This document shows, piece by piece, positions 14,677 through 22,706 of a DNA stretch of 64,000 nucleotides (its first letter is position 1; the number at the start of each line of letters is the position of its first letter). Origin of the DNA: Hasllibacter sp. MH4015 (GTDB lineage: Bacteria > Pseudomonadota > Alphaproteobacteria > Rhodobacterales > Rhodobacteraceae); the NCBI RefSeq assembly GCF_020177575.1, contig NZ_JAHTBK010000001.1:3054001-3118000 (forward strand), written 5' to 3'. The translations under genes and the position numbers were made by a program. A model generated the notes under the pieces. That model made no database searches. It had not been told where the DNA came from and was given only the letters and a program-made list of their open reading frames with translations.

Positions 14677-16460
14677 ATTGGCCCTCTCCGTGGACCGGCT
14701 TGCTGGGGTCACTGAGGTTCCGTCTTGGTCTCTTGCTGAGCATCGCCATCCTCCCCTTGGGTGGGGTGGCGCTGTTCCAGACCATCGCGGTGGTCGAGGA
14801 TGCCCGCGAACTGGAAGTGCGCGACATCGTTGCTCGCACCGTGGCGGCGGCCAACACCGAACGCGCGCTTCTGCGTCGCGCCTACGGCACGGCGGAGGCG
14901 CTTGGCGCCGTGGCGGCCCGTCTGGGTGCAGACAATCCGGACTGCCAAAGCGCGATGGAGAGTGTTGCGCAGCGGAACGAGGAATACTTGTTCGTGGGCT
15001 TCGTCGGGACCGATGGCGTGATGCGCTGCACGTCGAACGGGGAGACATATGATTTTGCCGAGTCCGAGCTGTGGCTCGATTTCGCTGCAGCACCCCGGCC
15101 CACTGCAACGACGAGCGACAGCGGTATCGCTTCGGGCCTTTCTGCCCTGATCGCGACCGTTCCGGTTTTTGACGATGAGGACCGCTGGATCGGGGCGCTG
15201 TCCGTGTCATTGCCCCACGCGCTAGTCGACACGCTGTTCGAAGGCGGGTTGAGCGAGGAAAAGGCCCAACTAGCGCTTGTCGATGCGGATGGCGAAATCC
15301 TGACCGCCAGCACTGGGATCGAAGCGGCCTCTCCGTTGGAGGAGCTGGGCCTGGTGCCGTCCGAACTCGACCTCATCGACGGGCGCTATACCGAAACGCG
15401 GGTTCATGCCGATGGAACCAGCACGTTCATCGTGTTGGTGCCGTTGATTGGCCAGCGGATCTTTGTACTAGGCGTCTGGGACAATGACGCCCGCGCCTAT
15501 ACCTTGCCGCTTCTGGGCAGTACGGCGACGCTGTTCCCGATCCTGATGTGGATCGTAGCCCTGGTCGTGTCGGTGCTTGCGATCGACCGTTTGATCCTGC
15601 GGCACCTCAAGACCCTGCAAATCCGGATGTCGAACTTCGCCATCGAAAACCCAAGCGACAGTTTCGCCATTCTGGAAGACCCGCCGAGCGAACTTGATAC
15701 CATCGCGGAGACGTACAATCGCATGGTCGACCGCATTCTCGGGGACCGGGAAGCCTTGGCCGAGAATGTTCGCGAGAAAGAGGTTCTGCTGCGCGAGGTG
15801 CATCACCGGGTCAAGAATAACCTGCAACTGATCGCCTCCATCCTGAACATGCAGATCCGCAATGTCTCGGACGGGAATGCGCGGGTGGTTTTGCGCCGCG
15901 TGCAGGATCGAGTGATGAGCCTGTCGATGATCCACAAGGCGCTTTACACCGGAACCGCGATGTCGAGCGTCCGCGCCGACCGTCTTCTGCAGGAAGTCGT
16001 GGATGCGTCCCTGTCCGTCGGATTGCCACCGCATTCCGGCGTCGAAACGCGGGTGGACCTTGAACATCTGGACCTCGACCCGGATCAGGCGGTTCCGCTT
16101 GCGTTGATGACCACGGAATTGGTGACGAATTCCATCAAGCACCTCGGACGCCCGCCGAATGGCCCGCCCTACCTGACCGTGACATTGTCCACGGAGGATG
16201 GCCTGACGTGTTTGGCGGTCGAGAACTCCGTCGGCGAGGCGATGCAGACGGACATGGCAAGTGATGGCACTGGTCTCGGCGCGCGCCTTGTGGAAGCTTT
16301 CGTGTCGCAATTGGGTGGCGAAAGCGATGTGCAGCAATCGGATACCATGTACAGGTACTCCATGTCTTTCGTGGCGTTCGACGACGAATCCGACGACGAA
16401 TTTGGAGAAGAAACGGATGGCGATGAGGCTGGCCATGAAACCTTGGCCCGGACGGGGTGA
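14673..16460 (+). CDS. Membrane-bound HisKA_2 sensor histidine kinase (PhyK-like)
   Basis: The protein has 595 residues from ATG 14673, chosen for the ATGA overlap with ecfG. A TM helix near residues 15-36 and a second near 280-310 enclose a periplasmic sensor region. A HAMP-like linker follows, then the HisKA_2 box EVHHRVKNNLQLIASILNMQ with the phosphorylated His at about 377. The C-terminus is a HATPase domain (TTELVTNSIKHL, then DGTGLGARLV). Kinases of this family phosphorylate PhyR, so this is the likely sensor for the general stress response. Confidence 0.88.
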   Translation: MNWPSPWTGLLGSLRFRLGLLLSIAILPLGGVALFQTIAVVEDARELEVRDIVARTVAAANTERALLRRAYGTAEALGAVAARLGADNPDCQSAMESVAQRNEEYLFVGFVGTDGVMRCTSNGETYDFAESELWLDFAAAPRPTATTSDSGIASGLSALIATVPVFDDEDRWIGALSVSLPHALVDTLFEGGLSEEKAQLALVDADGEILTASTGIEAASPLEELGLVPSELDLIDGRYTETRVHADGTSTFIVLVPLIGQRIFVLGVWDNDARAYTLPLLGSTATLFPILMWIVALVVSVLAIDRLILRHLKTLQIRMSNFAIENPSDSFAILEDPPSELDTIAETYNRMVDRILGDREALAENVREKEVLLREVHHRVKNNLQLIASILNMQIRNVSDGNARVVLRRVQDRVMSLSMIHKALYTGTAMSSVRADRLLQEVVDASLSVGLPPHSGVETRVDLEHLDLDPDQAVPLALMTTELVTNSIKHLGRPPNGPPYLTVTLSTEDGLTCLAVENSVGEAMQTDMASDGTGLGARLVEAFVSQLGGESDVQQSDTMYRYSMSFVAFDDESDDEFGEETDGDEAGHETLARTG

Positions 16461-16477
16461 AACAGCGGGCATGTCCC

Positions 16478-17965
16478 ATGTCAGATGATATCGCCGCCGC
16501 CATCGACGATCTGGAAATTCTCATCACCGCGCAGGAAGCCTATCCGGCATTCGAGCGGCTGTGGCTTTCGGCGGAACGGTCAATCGTCGGATGTTTCCGC
16601 GTTTTCGATCTTTCGACGCGCCTGCGCAGCCCGGAGGCGCGCGCGGTAGGAGAGACGTGGTTCGACCTTCTGGTTCACAAGCTGAACGAAGGGGTGGAAG
16701 TCGACATCACGGTCACGGATTTCGACCCGATCATTGCAACCGACGACCATCGCCGTTCCTGGTTGAGCGCCCGGCAGTTGGCGGGTGCCGGAGAAATCGC
16801 CGAGGGTGGGACACTTCGCTTCTCGATTGCGCTGCACCCGGCGCGCGTCGGGTTGCTTCCGCGTCTGGTCCTGCGTGGAAAGGTGAAGGCGGAGCTTGAG
16901 ACAACTGATCAGGATGATCTCACGCCTGGCGTGGCGGAGTTGAACCCGTCGGGCGACCTGCCGCTTGTCCCCGCGACCCATCACCAGAAGCTTTGCGTGG
17001 TAGACGACACGGCGCTTTATATCGGCGGTCTGGATCTCAACGAACGACGCTATGACACGCTCAGCCACGCCTTGCCCGCCGAAGAAACGTGGCAGGACAT
17101 TCAGGCCATCGTTCGGGGCCCGGTGGTCGCCGCGGCGGCAACCCATCTTTCAACCTTCAAAGGCGTGGTGGAGGCAGAGGCAGACGCGCCGCCGGAGGCT
17201 GCCGGTTTCCTGCGCACGTTATCGACGAAACGCGCGGTTCAGGTCGTCCGTATCTCTCCCCGCCCCGCGATCACGGAGATCGAGGCCGCACATCTTGACG
17301 CGATCCGCGCCACAACCGGCCCCCTCTACTTTGAAACGCAATTTTTCCGGCACATGCCCTTGGCGGAGGCCCTGGCAGACGCGGCGAGAGAGCGGCCCGA
17401 ATTGACCTGCTGCCTGATCCTGCCCGCTTCCCCGGAGGATGTCGCCTTTGAGGGCAACGAGGCGGAGGATGCGCAATTCGGGGCGCAAAAGCAGATGGAA
17501 GCGATTGATTGCATTGCGGACGCGTTCGGGGATCGCCTTGCCCTGCTGTCGCCGGCGCGCCCGGCGCCGTCCGAATTTCCGCCGGGCTCGCCCGCAACGC
17601 TCCACGGGGCGCCTATCATCTATGTGCATTCGAAACTGTCGCTGTTCGGAGGCGAACAAGCCATCCTGTCCTCCGCCAATTTGAACGGGCGCAGCCTGCG
17701 CTGGGATACGGAGGCGGGCGTTCATCTGACCAATTCGGAGCACGTGCGGGCCCTGTGGGATCGCGCCCTGGGCCACTGGCTTGGGGATTTGCGACCCGAT
17801 CCTTACAGCGATCCCCTGGCTTTCGCGGAAACCCTGAATACGCTGGCGGCCCGCAACCTCGCCACGAAGCCGCAGGAGCGGCAGCACTTCCTTCTGCCGT
17901 ATTCCCGCGCTCGCGACCAAGAGCTTGCCGCGCCCTTGCCCGGTGTGCCGCCCGAAATGGTGTGA
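16478..17965 (+). CDS. Phospholipase D-like protein
   Basis: The protein has 495 residues from ATG 16478. A GTG at 16457 that overlaps the kinase stop is an alternative start giving 502 residues. The first HKD motif is intact (HQKLCVVD, His about 169, ending in IGGLDLNERR). The second is HSKLSLFG (His about 384, followed by SSANLNGRSL), in which Gly replaces the Asp. It has no signal peptide. PLD enzymes act through a covalent phosphohistidine, so transphosphatidylation or lipid hydrolysis is possible. Its place behind the stress kinase suggests a role in membrane remodelling under stress. Confidence 0.8.
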   Translation: MSDDIAAAIDDLEILITAQEAYPAFERLWLSAERSIVGCFRVFDLSTRLRSPEARAVGETWFDLLVHKLNEGVEVDITVTDFDPIIATDDHRRSWLSARQLAGAGEIAEGGTLRFSIALHPARVGLLPRLVLRGKVKAELETTDQDDLTPGVAELNPSGDLPLVPATHHQKLCVVDDTALYIGGLDLNERRYDTLSHALPAEETWQDIQAIVRGPVVAAAATHLSTFKGVVEAEADAPPEAAGFLRTLSTKRAVQVVRISPRPAITEIEAAHLDAIRATTGPLYFETQFFRHMPLAEALADAARERPELTCCLILPASPEDVAFEGNEAEDAQFGAQKQMEAIDCIADAFGDRLALLSPARPAPSEFPPGSPATLHGAPIIYVHSKLSLFGGEQAILSSANLNGRSLRWDTEAGVHLTNSEHVRALWDRALGHWLGDLRPDPYSDPLAFAETLNTLAARNLATKPQERQHFLLPYSRARDQELAAPLPGVPPEMV

Positions 17966-17971
17966 GCGCCC

Positions 17972-18004
17972 AAAAAAAGCCCCGCCAAGCTGTGCTGGCG
18001 GGGC
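17972..18004 (-). terminator. Rho-independent terminator on the minus strand in a gene-free gap
   Basis: On the minus strand a 9-bp perfect stem (17979-17987 with 17996-18004, GCCCCGCCA/TGGCGGGGC) is followed by seven T residues. No annotated minus-strand gene ends here, but two EcfG-type promoters lie upstream on that strand at 18098-18199. On the plus strand the hairpin lacks a T run. Confidence 0.75.
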
Positions 18005-18090
18005 AGGTATAGGGCGTGTTCTAAGCGGCCAAGGACAGGGACAGAGTTCGTGGCCGTCAGGAACAAATGGGACAGGGTAGCACGCCCATG
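17975..18090 (-). ncRNA. Predicted small stress-induced RNA (may carry a 10-codon ORF)
   Basis: The 310-nt gap 17966-18275 has no convincing gene, but the minus strand holds a complete transcription unit: a GGAAC-N16-GGTT promoter at 18098-18122 (and a second at 18175-18199), and a strong terminator with seven T at 17972-18004. The expected RNA is about 115 nt (about 195 nt from the distal promoter). An ATG 8 nt after the -10 element opens the 10-residue frame MGVLPCPICS (18057-18089), which could be translated leaderless. No known RNA family is recognised. All of this is predicted from sequence. Confidence 0.45.
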
Positions 18091-18097
18091 ATCTTCC

Positions 18098-18122
18098 AAC
18101 CCTGAAATCCCGATCCGGTTCC
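18098..18122 (-). promoter_or_regulatory. EcfG-type promoter, proximal, for the predicted small RNA
   Basis: On the minus strand the sequence is GGAAC, 16 nt, GGTT. No protein gene on that strand follows; the next element is the terminator at 17972-18004. Confidence 0.5.
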
Positions 18123-18174
18123 CACCCCCGATACAGTTTTTTCGCCCACCCGGAATGAACAGAAATTCGGGCGC

Positions 18175-18199
18175 AACGCGGCATGCCTGCACTGGTTCC
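18175..18199 (-). promoter_or_regulatory. EcfG-type promoter, distal, for the predicted small RNA
   Basis: On the minus strand the sequence is GGAAC, 16 nt, CGTT, a perfect match lying 77 nt upstream of the proximal copy. It is back to back with the plus-strand promoter at 18223-18247. Confidence 0.55.
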
Positions 18200-18222
18200 C
18201 CGCTTTCGCAAAAATTTCCTTC

Positions 18223-18247
18223 GGAACGAATAGGGCCTGAGCCGGTT
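18223..18247 (+). promoter_or_regulatory. EcfG-type promoter for the DUF2383 operon
   Basis: The sequence is GGAAC, 16 nt, GGTT on the plus strand, 28 nt before the ATG at 18276. It can serve the whole run of four small envelope genes. Confidence 0.65.
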
Positions 18248-18275
18248 ACCTCAATGTCCACACCACGAGGTAGGC

Positions 18276-18719
18276 ATGGCCGATACGATCAACATTCCCC
18301 CCGCCGATACGGTGATCGACGCGGTTGAGACAGTCGCGACGGACGTCACGGACGTCATCACGGGATACGAAGTGATGGCCGATCGCGCCGAAGACGGCCT
18401 CAAACCTGTCGTGACGCGCTTGTTGGTCCTGCATCAGTCCCATGCCGCAACCCTGGCCGACAGCGTGAAGGCCTTGGGCGGTCAATCGGAGGATGCGGGA
18501 TCTGTCATGGGCCTAGTCCACACCGCAGTGGCGACCGCCCGGGATTGGTTCGACGGCCTCGACCGGTCCGCCATTTCGGTCATCGTCGATGGGGAGAAGC
18601 GCCTGATCGAAAGCTATAGCGACGCGCTGAGCCGCGTGGAGGGACACGACGAAATCACACGGCTGCTTGCCAGCCAACGCGGTGACCTGGAGGCCCAGGT
18701 CATCGCACTTGCACGATAG
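18276..18719 (+). CDS. DUF2383/PA2169-type ferritin-like four-helix protein
   Basis: The protein has 147 residues, all predicted helical. It follows the DUF2383 layout: GYEVMADRAEDGLKPVVTRL, then ALGGQSEDAGSVMGLVHTA, then IVDGEKRLIESYSDAL. Members form ferritin-like bundles of unknown function and are often stress linked. The usual His-Arg after GSxxGxxH is His-Thr here. It opens a four-gene operon behind an EcfG-type promoter. Confidence 0.78.
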   Translation: MADTINIPPADTVIDAVETVATDVTDVITGYEVMADRAEDGLKPVVTRLLVLHQSHAATLADSVKALGGQSEDAGSVMGLVHTAVATARDWFDGLDRSAISVIVDGEKRLIESYSDALSRVEGHDEITRLLASQRGDLEAQVIALAR

Positions 18720-18765
18720 GCGCTCAGCGCCAGCCCGAAACACGATCATTCTGGAGGAACTTCCA

Positions 18766-19236
18766 ATGGCTACCGCCAACAAAGCAAAAGACACCATTAC
18801 CGAAACCGCCACCGAAGTGGCAGACAAGGCGAAAGACCGCGTGGAAACGGCGGCCGAGACCGCCAAGGCGCGCGTTGCCGAAGCCGCCGCAGAGAAAGCA
18901 CAGGAATTCGACCGCGCAAGCGATGCGTTCCGCGACAGCGATTTTGCCCGTCAGGCAACAGCCCAGGTGGCCGACACGCTGACCAACGTGGCCCATGCCG
19001 TGCGCGACACCGACTTCGCGTCCCTGCAAAGTGACGTCACGGAGTTCGCCCGCCGCAATCCGCTCGTCTTTTTCGGCGGTGCCGCAGCACTCGGCTTCGT
19101 GGCCGCACGTGCCATGAAGGCGTCCGAGCGCGCAGAGATCGACGCCCGCGCGTCGATGCGCCACGATTATCCGTCGGTGCCGGACGGCCAGCGCGCTTAC
19201 ACCGACCAGAACGCGCATCGTTGGGGGTACGTGTAA
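18766..19236 (+). CDS. LEA/ElaB-like membrane-anchored stress protein
   Basis: The protein has 156 residues from ATG 18766, preceded by GGAGG. Residues 1-90 are an Ala/Lys/Glu-rich amphipathic helix with 11-mer-like spacing (TETATEVADKAKDRVETAAE), as in apolipoprotein and LEA-type desiccation proteins. Residues about 108-130 (RRNPLVFFGGAAALGFVAAR) form a C-terminal membrane anchor of the DUF883/ElaB kind. It may stabilise the inner membrane under stress. Its stop overlaps the next start (TAATG). Confidence 0.75.
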   Translation: MATANKAKDTITETATEVADKAKDRVETAAETAKARVAEAAAEKAQEFDRASDAFRDSDFARQATAQVADTLTNVAHAVRDTDFASLQSDVTEFARRNPLVFFGGAAALGFVAARAMKASERAEIDARASMRHDYPSVPDGQRAYTDQNAHRWGYV

Positions 19237-19631
19237 TGCACACCCAAAGCTCCGCAACCATGCCGTCGCAGGTGATGGACCTGCTGCGCAACACGGGGCG
19301 GCTTCTGCGCAACGAAGCCGTACTCGCGCGGGAGGAATTGGCCGACAATTTTAGCCGCGCCGGTGTCGCGATTGCTCTGGTAGCCGTGGGTGCTTTCATC
19401 GCGTTGATCGCGTTGATCGTGTTCACCGGGGCCGCTGTTGCGGGCCTTGTCGCCGCCGGGTTTGAATTGTGGCTTGCCGCGCTGATCGTCGGTGGCGCGA
19501 TGTCGCTTATCGCGCTGATCTTGGTGGTGCGTGGGCTCTACGACCTGCGCTCGAAGCGCCTTATGCCGACACGCAGTTTCGCCAACATGCAAAAGGACAT
19601 CGCCGTCCTGAAGGAGGCTCTCGATGCCTGA
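19236..19631 (+). CDS. YqjE/phage-holin-like (DUF1469) membrane protein
   Basis: The protein has 131 residues. An amphipathic N-terminal helix (LLRNTGRLLRNEAVLAREEL) is followed by two long hydrophobic helices around residues 45-70 and 75-100 and a basic C-terminus. This is the DUF1469 (YqjE, Act_holin-like) pattern, commonly found beside ElaB/DUF883 and DUF3618 proteins in proteobacteria. Its function is unknown. It overlaps both neighbours, including an 8-nt overlap with the gene downstream. Confidence 0.82.
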   Translation: MHTQSSATMPSQVMDLLRNTGRLLRNEAVLAREELADNFSRAGVAIALVAVGAFIALIALIVFTGAAVAGLVAAGFELWLAALIVGGAMSLIALILVVRGLYDLRSKRLMPTRSFANMQKDIAVLKEALDA

Positions 19632-20526
19632 TAAAGACAAGATCGAAGCGGAACTTAGCCGTGACCGAGCAGAGCTGCGCGCCCGGCTGGAGACGTTGGG
19701 CCAACGGCTCGCTTCCGACGCTATCGTGTCGCAGGTCGTGTCCTCCATCGGACGGGGTGGTGGCGACGCCACCCGGCAGATCGGCGAGGTCGCCCGCAAC
19801 AACAAGGCTCCGCTATCCATCGCGGCCCTTGGTCTTGGTTGGCTGGCCGCGAACGTCCTGAAAGGATCGAGCGAGCCTGCACCGCGACCCGCATTCGACA
19901 GGACGTCGACCCCTACGGCGACCGGGTTCCGTGACCCGTCCGAGACGCACATGACTTTCGACGAACGTGTTGCAGCAGCCGACGCCGCGCTGCGCGCAGA
20001 CACGCCCAACTCAATCATGGAAGGAGACTTTCCAATGACCGACCATACGACAAATTCCACCCTCAAAGATCGCGCCTACGGTACTGCCGAAAGCCTGCGC
20101 GCCCGCCTTGAAGACGGCTTGGGCGACCTGCCGGAAGCCGCGCGCGCCCGTGTGCGCCAAGCTCGCGAGATGGCCATTGCCGCCCAGGCAGAGGTCGAAA
20201 GCAACGCCCGCGCCGCTGCCCGGACGGCACGCAACGCCGCCTACGACAATCCACTCCTGATCGGTGCGCTTGCGCTCGCGGCTGGTGCCGCCTTGGGTGC
20301 CGCCCTGCCGCGCACGTCGGTTGAAAACCGCACGATCGGTGGGCACCGCGACCGTCTGTTTGACGACGCCGACCGTATCCTCCGCGACGAGCTTGCAAAA
20401 GCGCGCGCGAGTGCCGAGGACATGATCGCCGAAGGTCAGGACCGCGTGAAGGAAGCCATTTCCGATGGCGCCGACAAGGTCAGCAAGAAGGTCGAAGATG
20501 CGACGGGCGCGCCGAAGGCCGCCTGA
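19624..20526 (+). CDS. DUF3618 and ElaB-like fused envelope protein
   Basis: The 300-residue protein reads as two parts. Residues 1-85 match DUF3618 (KIEAELSRDRAELRARLETLGQRL), ending in a hydrophobic segment (APLSIAALGLGWLAANVL). Residues about 140-300 form a second module: an Ala-rich helix, a membrane segment (NPLLIGALALAAGAALGAALP) and an amphipathic Lys/Glu tail. An ATG at 20035 with AAGGAG upstream (about 20020-20025) could initiate the second module separately. It closes the stress-envelope operon. Confidence 0.75.
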   Translation: MPDKDKIEAELSRDRAELRARLETLGQRLASDAIVSQVVSSIGRGGGDATRQIGEVARNNKAPLSIAALGLGWLAANVLKGSSEPAPRPAFDRTSTPTATGFRDPSETHMTFDERVAAADAALRADTPNSIMEGDFPMTDHTTNSTLKDRAYGTAESLRARLEDGLGDLPEAARARVRQAREMAIAAQAEVESNARAAARTARNAAYDNPLLIGALALAAGAALGAALPRTSVENRTIGGHRDRLFDDADRILRDELAKARASAEDMIAEGQDRVKEAISDGADKVSKKVEDATGAPKAA

Positions 20527-20552
20527 CCCACGCCTCTACCACAATAACCCGC

Positions 20553-20585
20553 GCCGCCCCTGTCACTTTCCGTGGCGGGGGCGGC
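20553..20585 (+). terminator. Probable terminator behind the DUF3618 operon
   Basis: GCCGCCCC (20553-20560) pairs with GGGGCGGC (20578-20585) across a 17-nt loop and is followed by a T-rich stretch (CTTGTTT). The loop is long and the T run imperfect, so termination is likely but not certain. It also argues against the GTG at 20572 as the start of the next gene. Confidence 0.45.
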
Positions 20586-20622
20586 CTTGTTTCACGGCTA
20601 CGACCCGATCGGAGCGTCCGCG

Positions 20623-21594
20623 ATGTCCAATACTGAGATCATGAAAACCGCCCCCCATGTGGGTCAGGCTGCGATCCGCCCGGCCGAGATCCCGCCGCGC
20701 GGATATTGGCAGGTTGCCAAGCGGTTATTCCACCGCGTGACGGACAATAGAATCGGGCTGATCGCGGCGGGCGTTGCATTCTACGCGCTTCTGGCGCTGT
20801 TCCCGGCCATCACGGCCCTCGTAGCCATCGGTGGGGTGGTAATTGATCCTGTGACGATTGCCGCCGAGATCGAGCCTTTGCTTGCCTCCCTCCCCACGTC
20901 CGCTGCCGACATCATGCGGGGACAATTGACGGAGCTCGCCACGTCCGACGAAGAGAGCCTGGGGTGGGCCGCGATTTTTGCGCTGTTGCTCGCCCTCTTC
21001 TCCGCCAGCCGCGGGACGCTGAACTTGATAGCCGGCCTGAACGTCGCTTACGAGGAATACGAGGAGCGCGGCTTGATCCGTCTCCACCTAACCAGCCTGG
21101 TGCTTACGCTGCTTGCCGTGATCGGTGTCATCGTGACATTGCTGATCGCGGGCGCGATCCCGATTGTCGTCGCGACCCTCGCCGGGCCCGGGCCGGGGGC
21201 TGACCTTGCCTTGCTTCTGCGCTGGCCGCTTCTGTTCATCGCGGCGGTGCTTGGCTTCAGCGCACTCTACAAATTCGGTCCGTCGCGACGTCCTGCGAAA
21301 TGGCGCTGGCTTACCCCCGGTGCGACCCTTGCCGTGATCCTGTGGGTGGCGGGCACGATCGGTTTCAGTTGGTACGTCCAGGGCTTCGCTGCCTACAACG
21401 AGACGTTCGGCGCATTGGCCGGGGTCATCATCTTGCTGATGTGGTTGTGGCTGACCAGCTTCGCGATCCTGCTCGGCGCAACATTCGATGCAGAGATTGA
21501 GGCTCAGACGGCCAAGGACAGCACCATCGGCCCGCAACGCCCGATGGGCGAGCGCGGAGCCGTGAAGGCCGACAGCTGCGATGCAAAGCCCTAG
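20623..21594 (+). CDS. YihY/BrkB-family membrane protein
   Basis: The protein has 323 residues from ATG 20623, with GGAG upstream. It has about six hydrophobic segments and YihY signatures: RIGLIAAGVAFYALLALFPAITALVAIGG near the N-terminus and TWLRFGxxxRRPAKWRW-like spacing at 225-245 (LYKFGPSRRPAKWRWL). The C-terminus shows ETFGALAGVIILLMWLW. The family was once annotated as ribonuclease BN; members are inner-membrane proteins of unknown function. Its stop overlaps the stop of the convergent AI-2E gene within the sequence CTAG. Confidence 0.88.
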   Translation: MSNTEIMKTAPHVGQAAIRPAEIPPRGYWQVAKRLFHRVTDNRIGLIAAGVAFYALLALFPAITALVAIGGVVIDPVTIAAEIEPLLASLPTSAADIMRGQLTELATSDEESLGWAAIFALLLALFSASRGTLNLIAGLNVAYEEYEERGLIRLHLTSLVLTLLAVIGVIVTLLIAGAIPIVVATLAGPGPGADLALLLRWPLLFIAAVLGFSALYKFGPSRRPAKWRWLTPGATLAVILWVAGTIGFSWYVQGFAAYNETFGALAGVIILLMWLWLTSFAILLGATFDAEIEAQTAKDSTIGPQRPMGERGAVKADSCDAKP

Positions 21595-22628
21595 CTTTCG
21601 GCCTCGGCGGGGGTGGCGTTCGGATCCTGTGTGCCGTCACTCACGATAAAGAGCGCCCAAACCAGAAGCGGGATGGCGACCAGCCCGCCGATGGGTCCCC
21701 AGAGCCACAGCCAGAACACGATCGACAGAAATACGAAGAGCGGGTTCAGCGCCATGCGCTGGCCGACCAGCGACGGGGTCACGAACTGACCCTCTATCAT
21801 GTTCATGGACACGAACATCGCCATCGGCAAAACCGCGTAGACGCCATCAAACGTTACGGTGCCGACAACCAGCAGGGCCAAGGCCACAACCGCCGGCCCC
21901 AGATACAGCAGGAAATTGAGAAGGAATGCGCCAAGGCCCCAAAGGCCCGGCTGTGGCATACCCAGCAGCATCATCACCAGCGCGACCAATATGCCGAAAC
22001 AGCCATTTATGAAGGCGATGGTCAGGAAATAGCGAGAGACGCGCTTTTCAGCATTGTAGAGTTGCGCCTCATCAAGGCTGTCGATCCGTCGGCCGACACG
22101 CTCGTACAGGTCCGCGCGTCCTGCGAGGAAGAAATAGAACGTGCCGATAAAGATCAGAAGCCCGCTGATAAGCGACGGGCCGTAGGACAGGGCGTCCATC
22201 ACGGTGGGAACAGGCACTTCGGCCTCCGCCGCTTCAACACCTTCATCCTCCGTCAGGGCCTCGGTCACGGTGTCCTGAATATCCTGGACGCCCGATACAA
22301 CGCCGCGCAGAAGGTCGATCAAGCCCTCAAACTCGGACCAGATGACCGGGCCCTGCGCGATCGCCGCCGATATTGCAGGTTCGGTCAAGATGAAAACGGA
22401 TGCGGCGCTGCATATGAACAGGATCAGTATTGTGAGCGCCGCGAGGGCCGGATGCAGCCCGAAGCCGGTCAGGCGGTCCATGCCCGGCGCCAGAACGACC
22501 CCGAGGACCACGGCGCTTAGCACAGGGGCAAAAAAGCTCTGGGCCTGGTCGAACGCCACCCCGATGGCGATGGCGCAGAGCAGGAAGAGCAAGTGACGAT
22601 ATGAGGGGACGTTAATCCGTGGTTCCAT
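21591..22628 (-). CDS. AI-2E family transporter (PerM/UPF0118)
   Basis: The protein has 345 residues from the ATG at 22628 and about seven hydrophobic segments. The UPF0118 features are FFAPVLSAVVLGVVLAPGMDRL near the N-terminus and GLWGLGAFLLNFLLYLGPAVVALALLVVG with the C-terminal MALNPLFVFLSIVFWLWLWGPIGGLVAIP. The family includes autoinducer-2 exporters and cation/proton antiporters, so the substrate is open. A perfect EcfG-type promoter ends only 8 nt before the start codon, and no ribosome binding site is visible, so a leaderless mRNA is likely. Confidence 0.85.
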   Translation of the reverse strand: MEPRINVPSYRHLLFLLCAIAIGVAFDQAQSFFAPVLSAVVLGVVLAPGMDRLTGFGLHPALAALTILILFICSAASVFILTEPAISAAIAQGPVIWSEFEGLIDLLRGVVSGVQDIQDTVTEALTEDEGVEAAEAEVPVPTVMDALSYGPSLISGLLIFIGTFYFFLAGRADLYERVGRRIDSLDEAQLYNAEKRVSRYFLTIAFINGCFGILVALVMMLLGMPQPGLWGLGAFLLNFLLYLGPAVVALALLVVGTVTFDGVYAVLPMAMFVSMNMIEGQFVTPSLVGQRMALNPLFVFLSIVFWLWLWGPIGGLVAIPLLVWALFIVSDGTQDPNATPAEAES

Positions 22629-22636
22629 CAAGACTG

Positions 22637-22661
22637 AACGCGCGCGGCGGGGTTGGGTTCC
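22637..22661 (-). promoter_or_regulatory. EcfG-type promoter for the AI-2E family gene
   Basis: On the minus strand the sequence is GGAAC, 16 nt, CGTT, followed by 8 nt and the ATG. Since transcription normally starts 6-9 nt after the -10 element, the start codon would be at or within 1-2 nt of the 5' end. Confidence 0.72.
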
Positions 22662-22706
22662 CTGCCAGGCAAGTGTTTCCCGCTCGATCTGCGTCCTTTT
22701 CGTTTG

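Noticed and set aside
17803-18261. A 152-codon minus-strand frame covering the gap with the predicted small RNA
   Set aside because: Composition is irregular and no family is evident; it begins before both promoters found on that strand and overlaps the phospholipase D-like gene.
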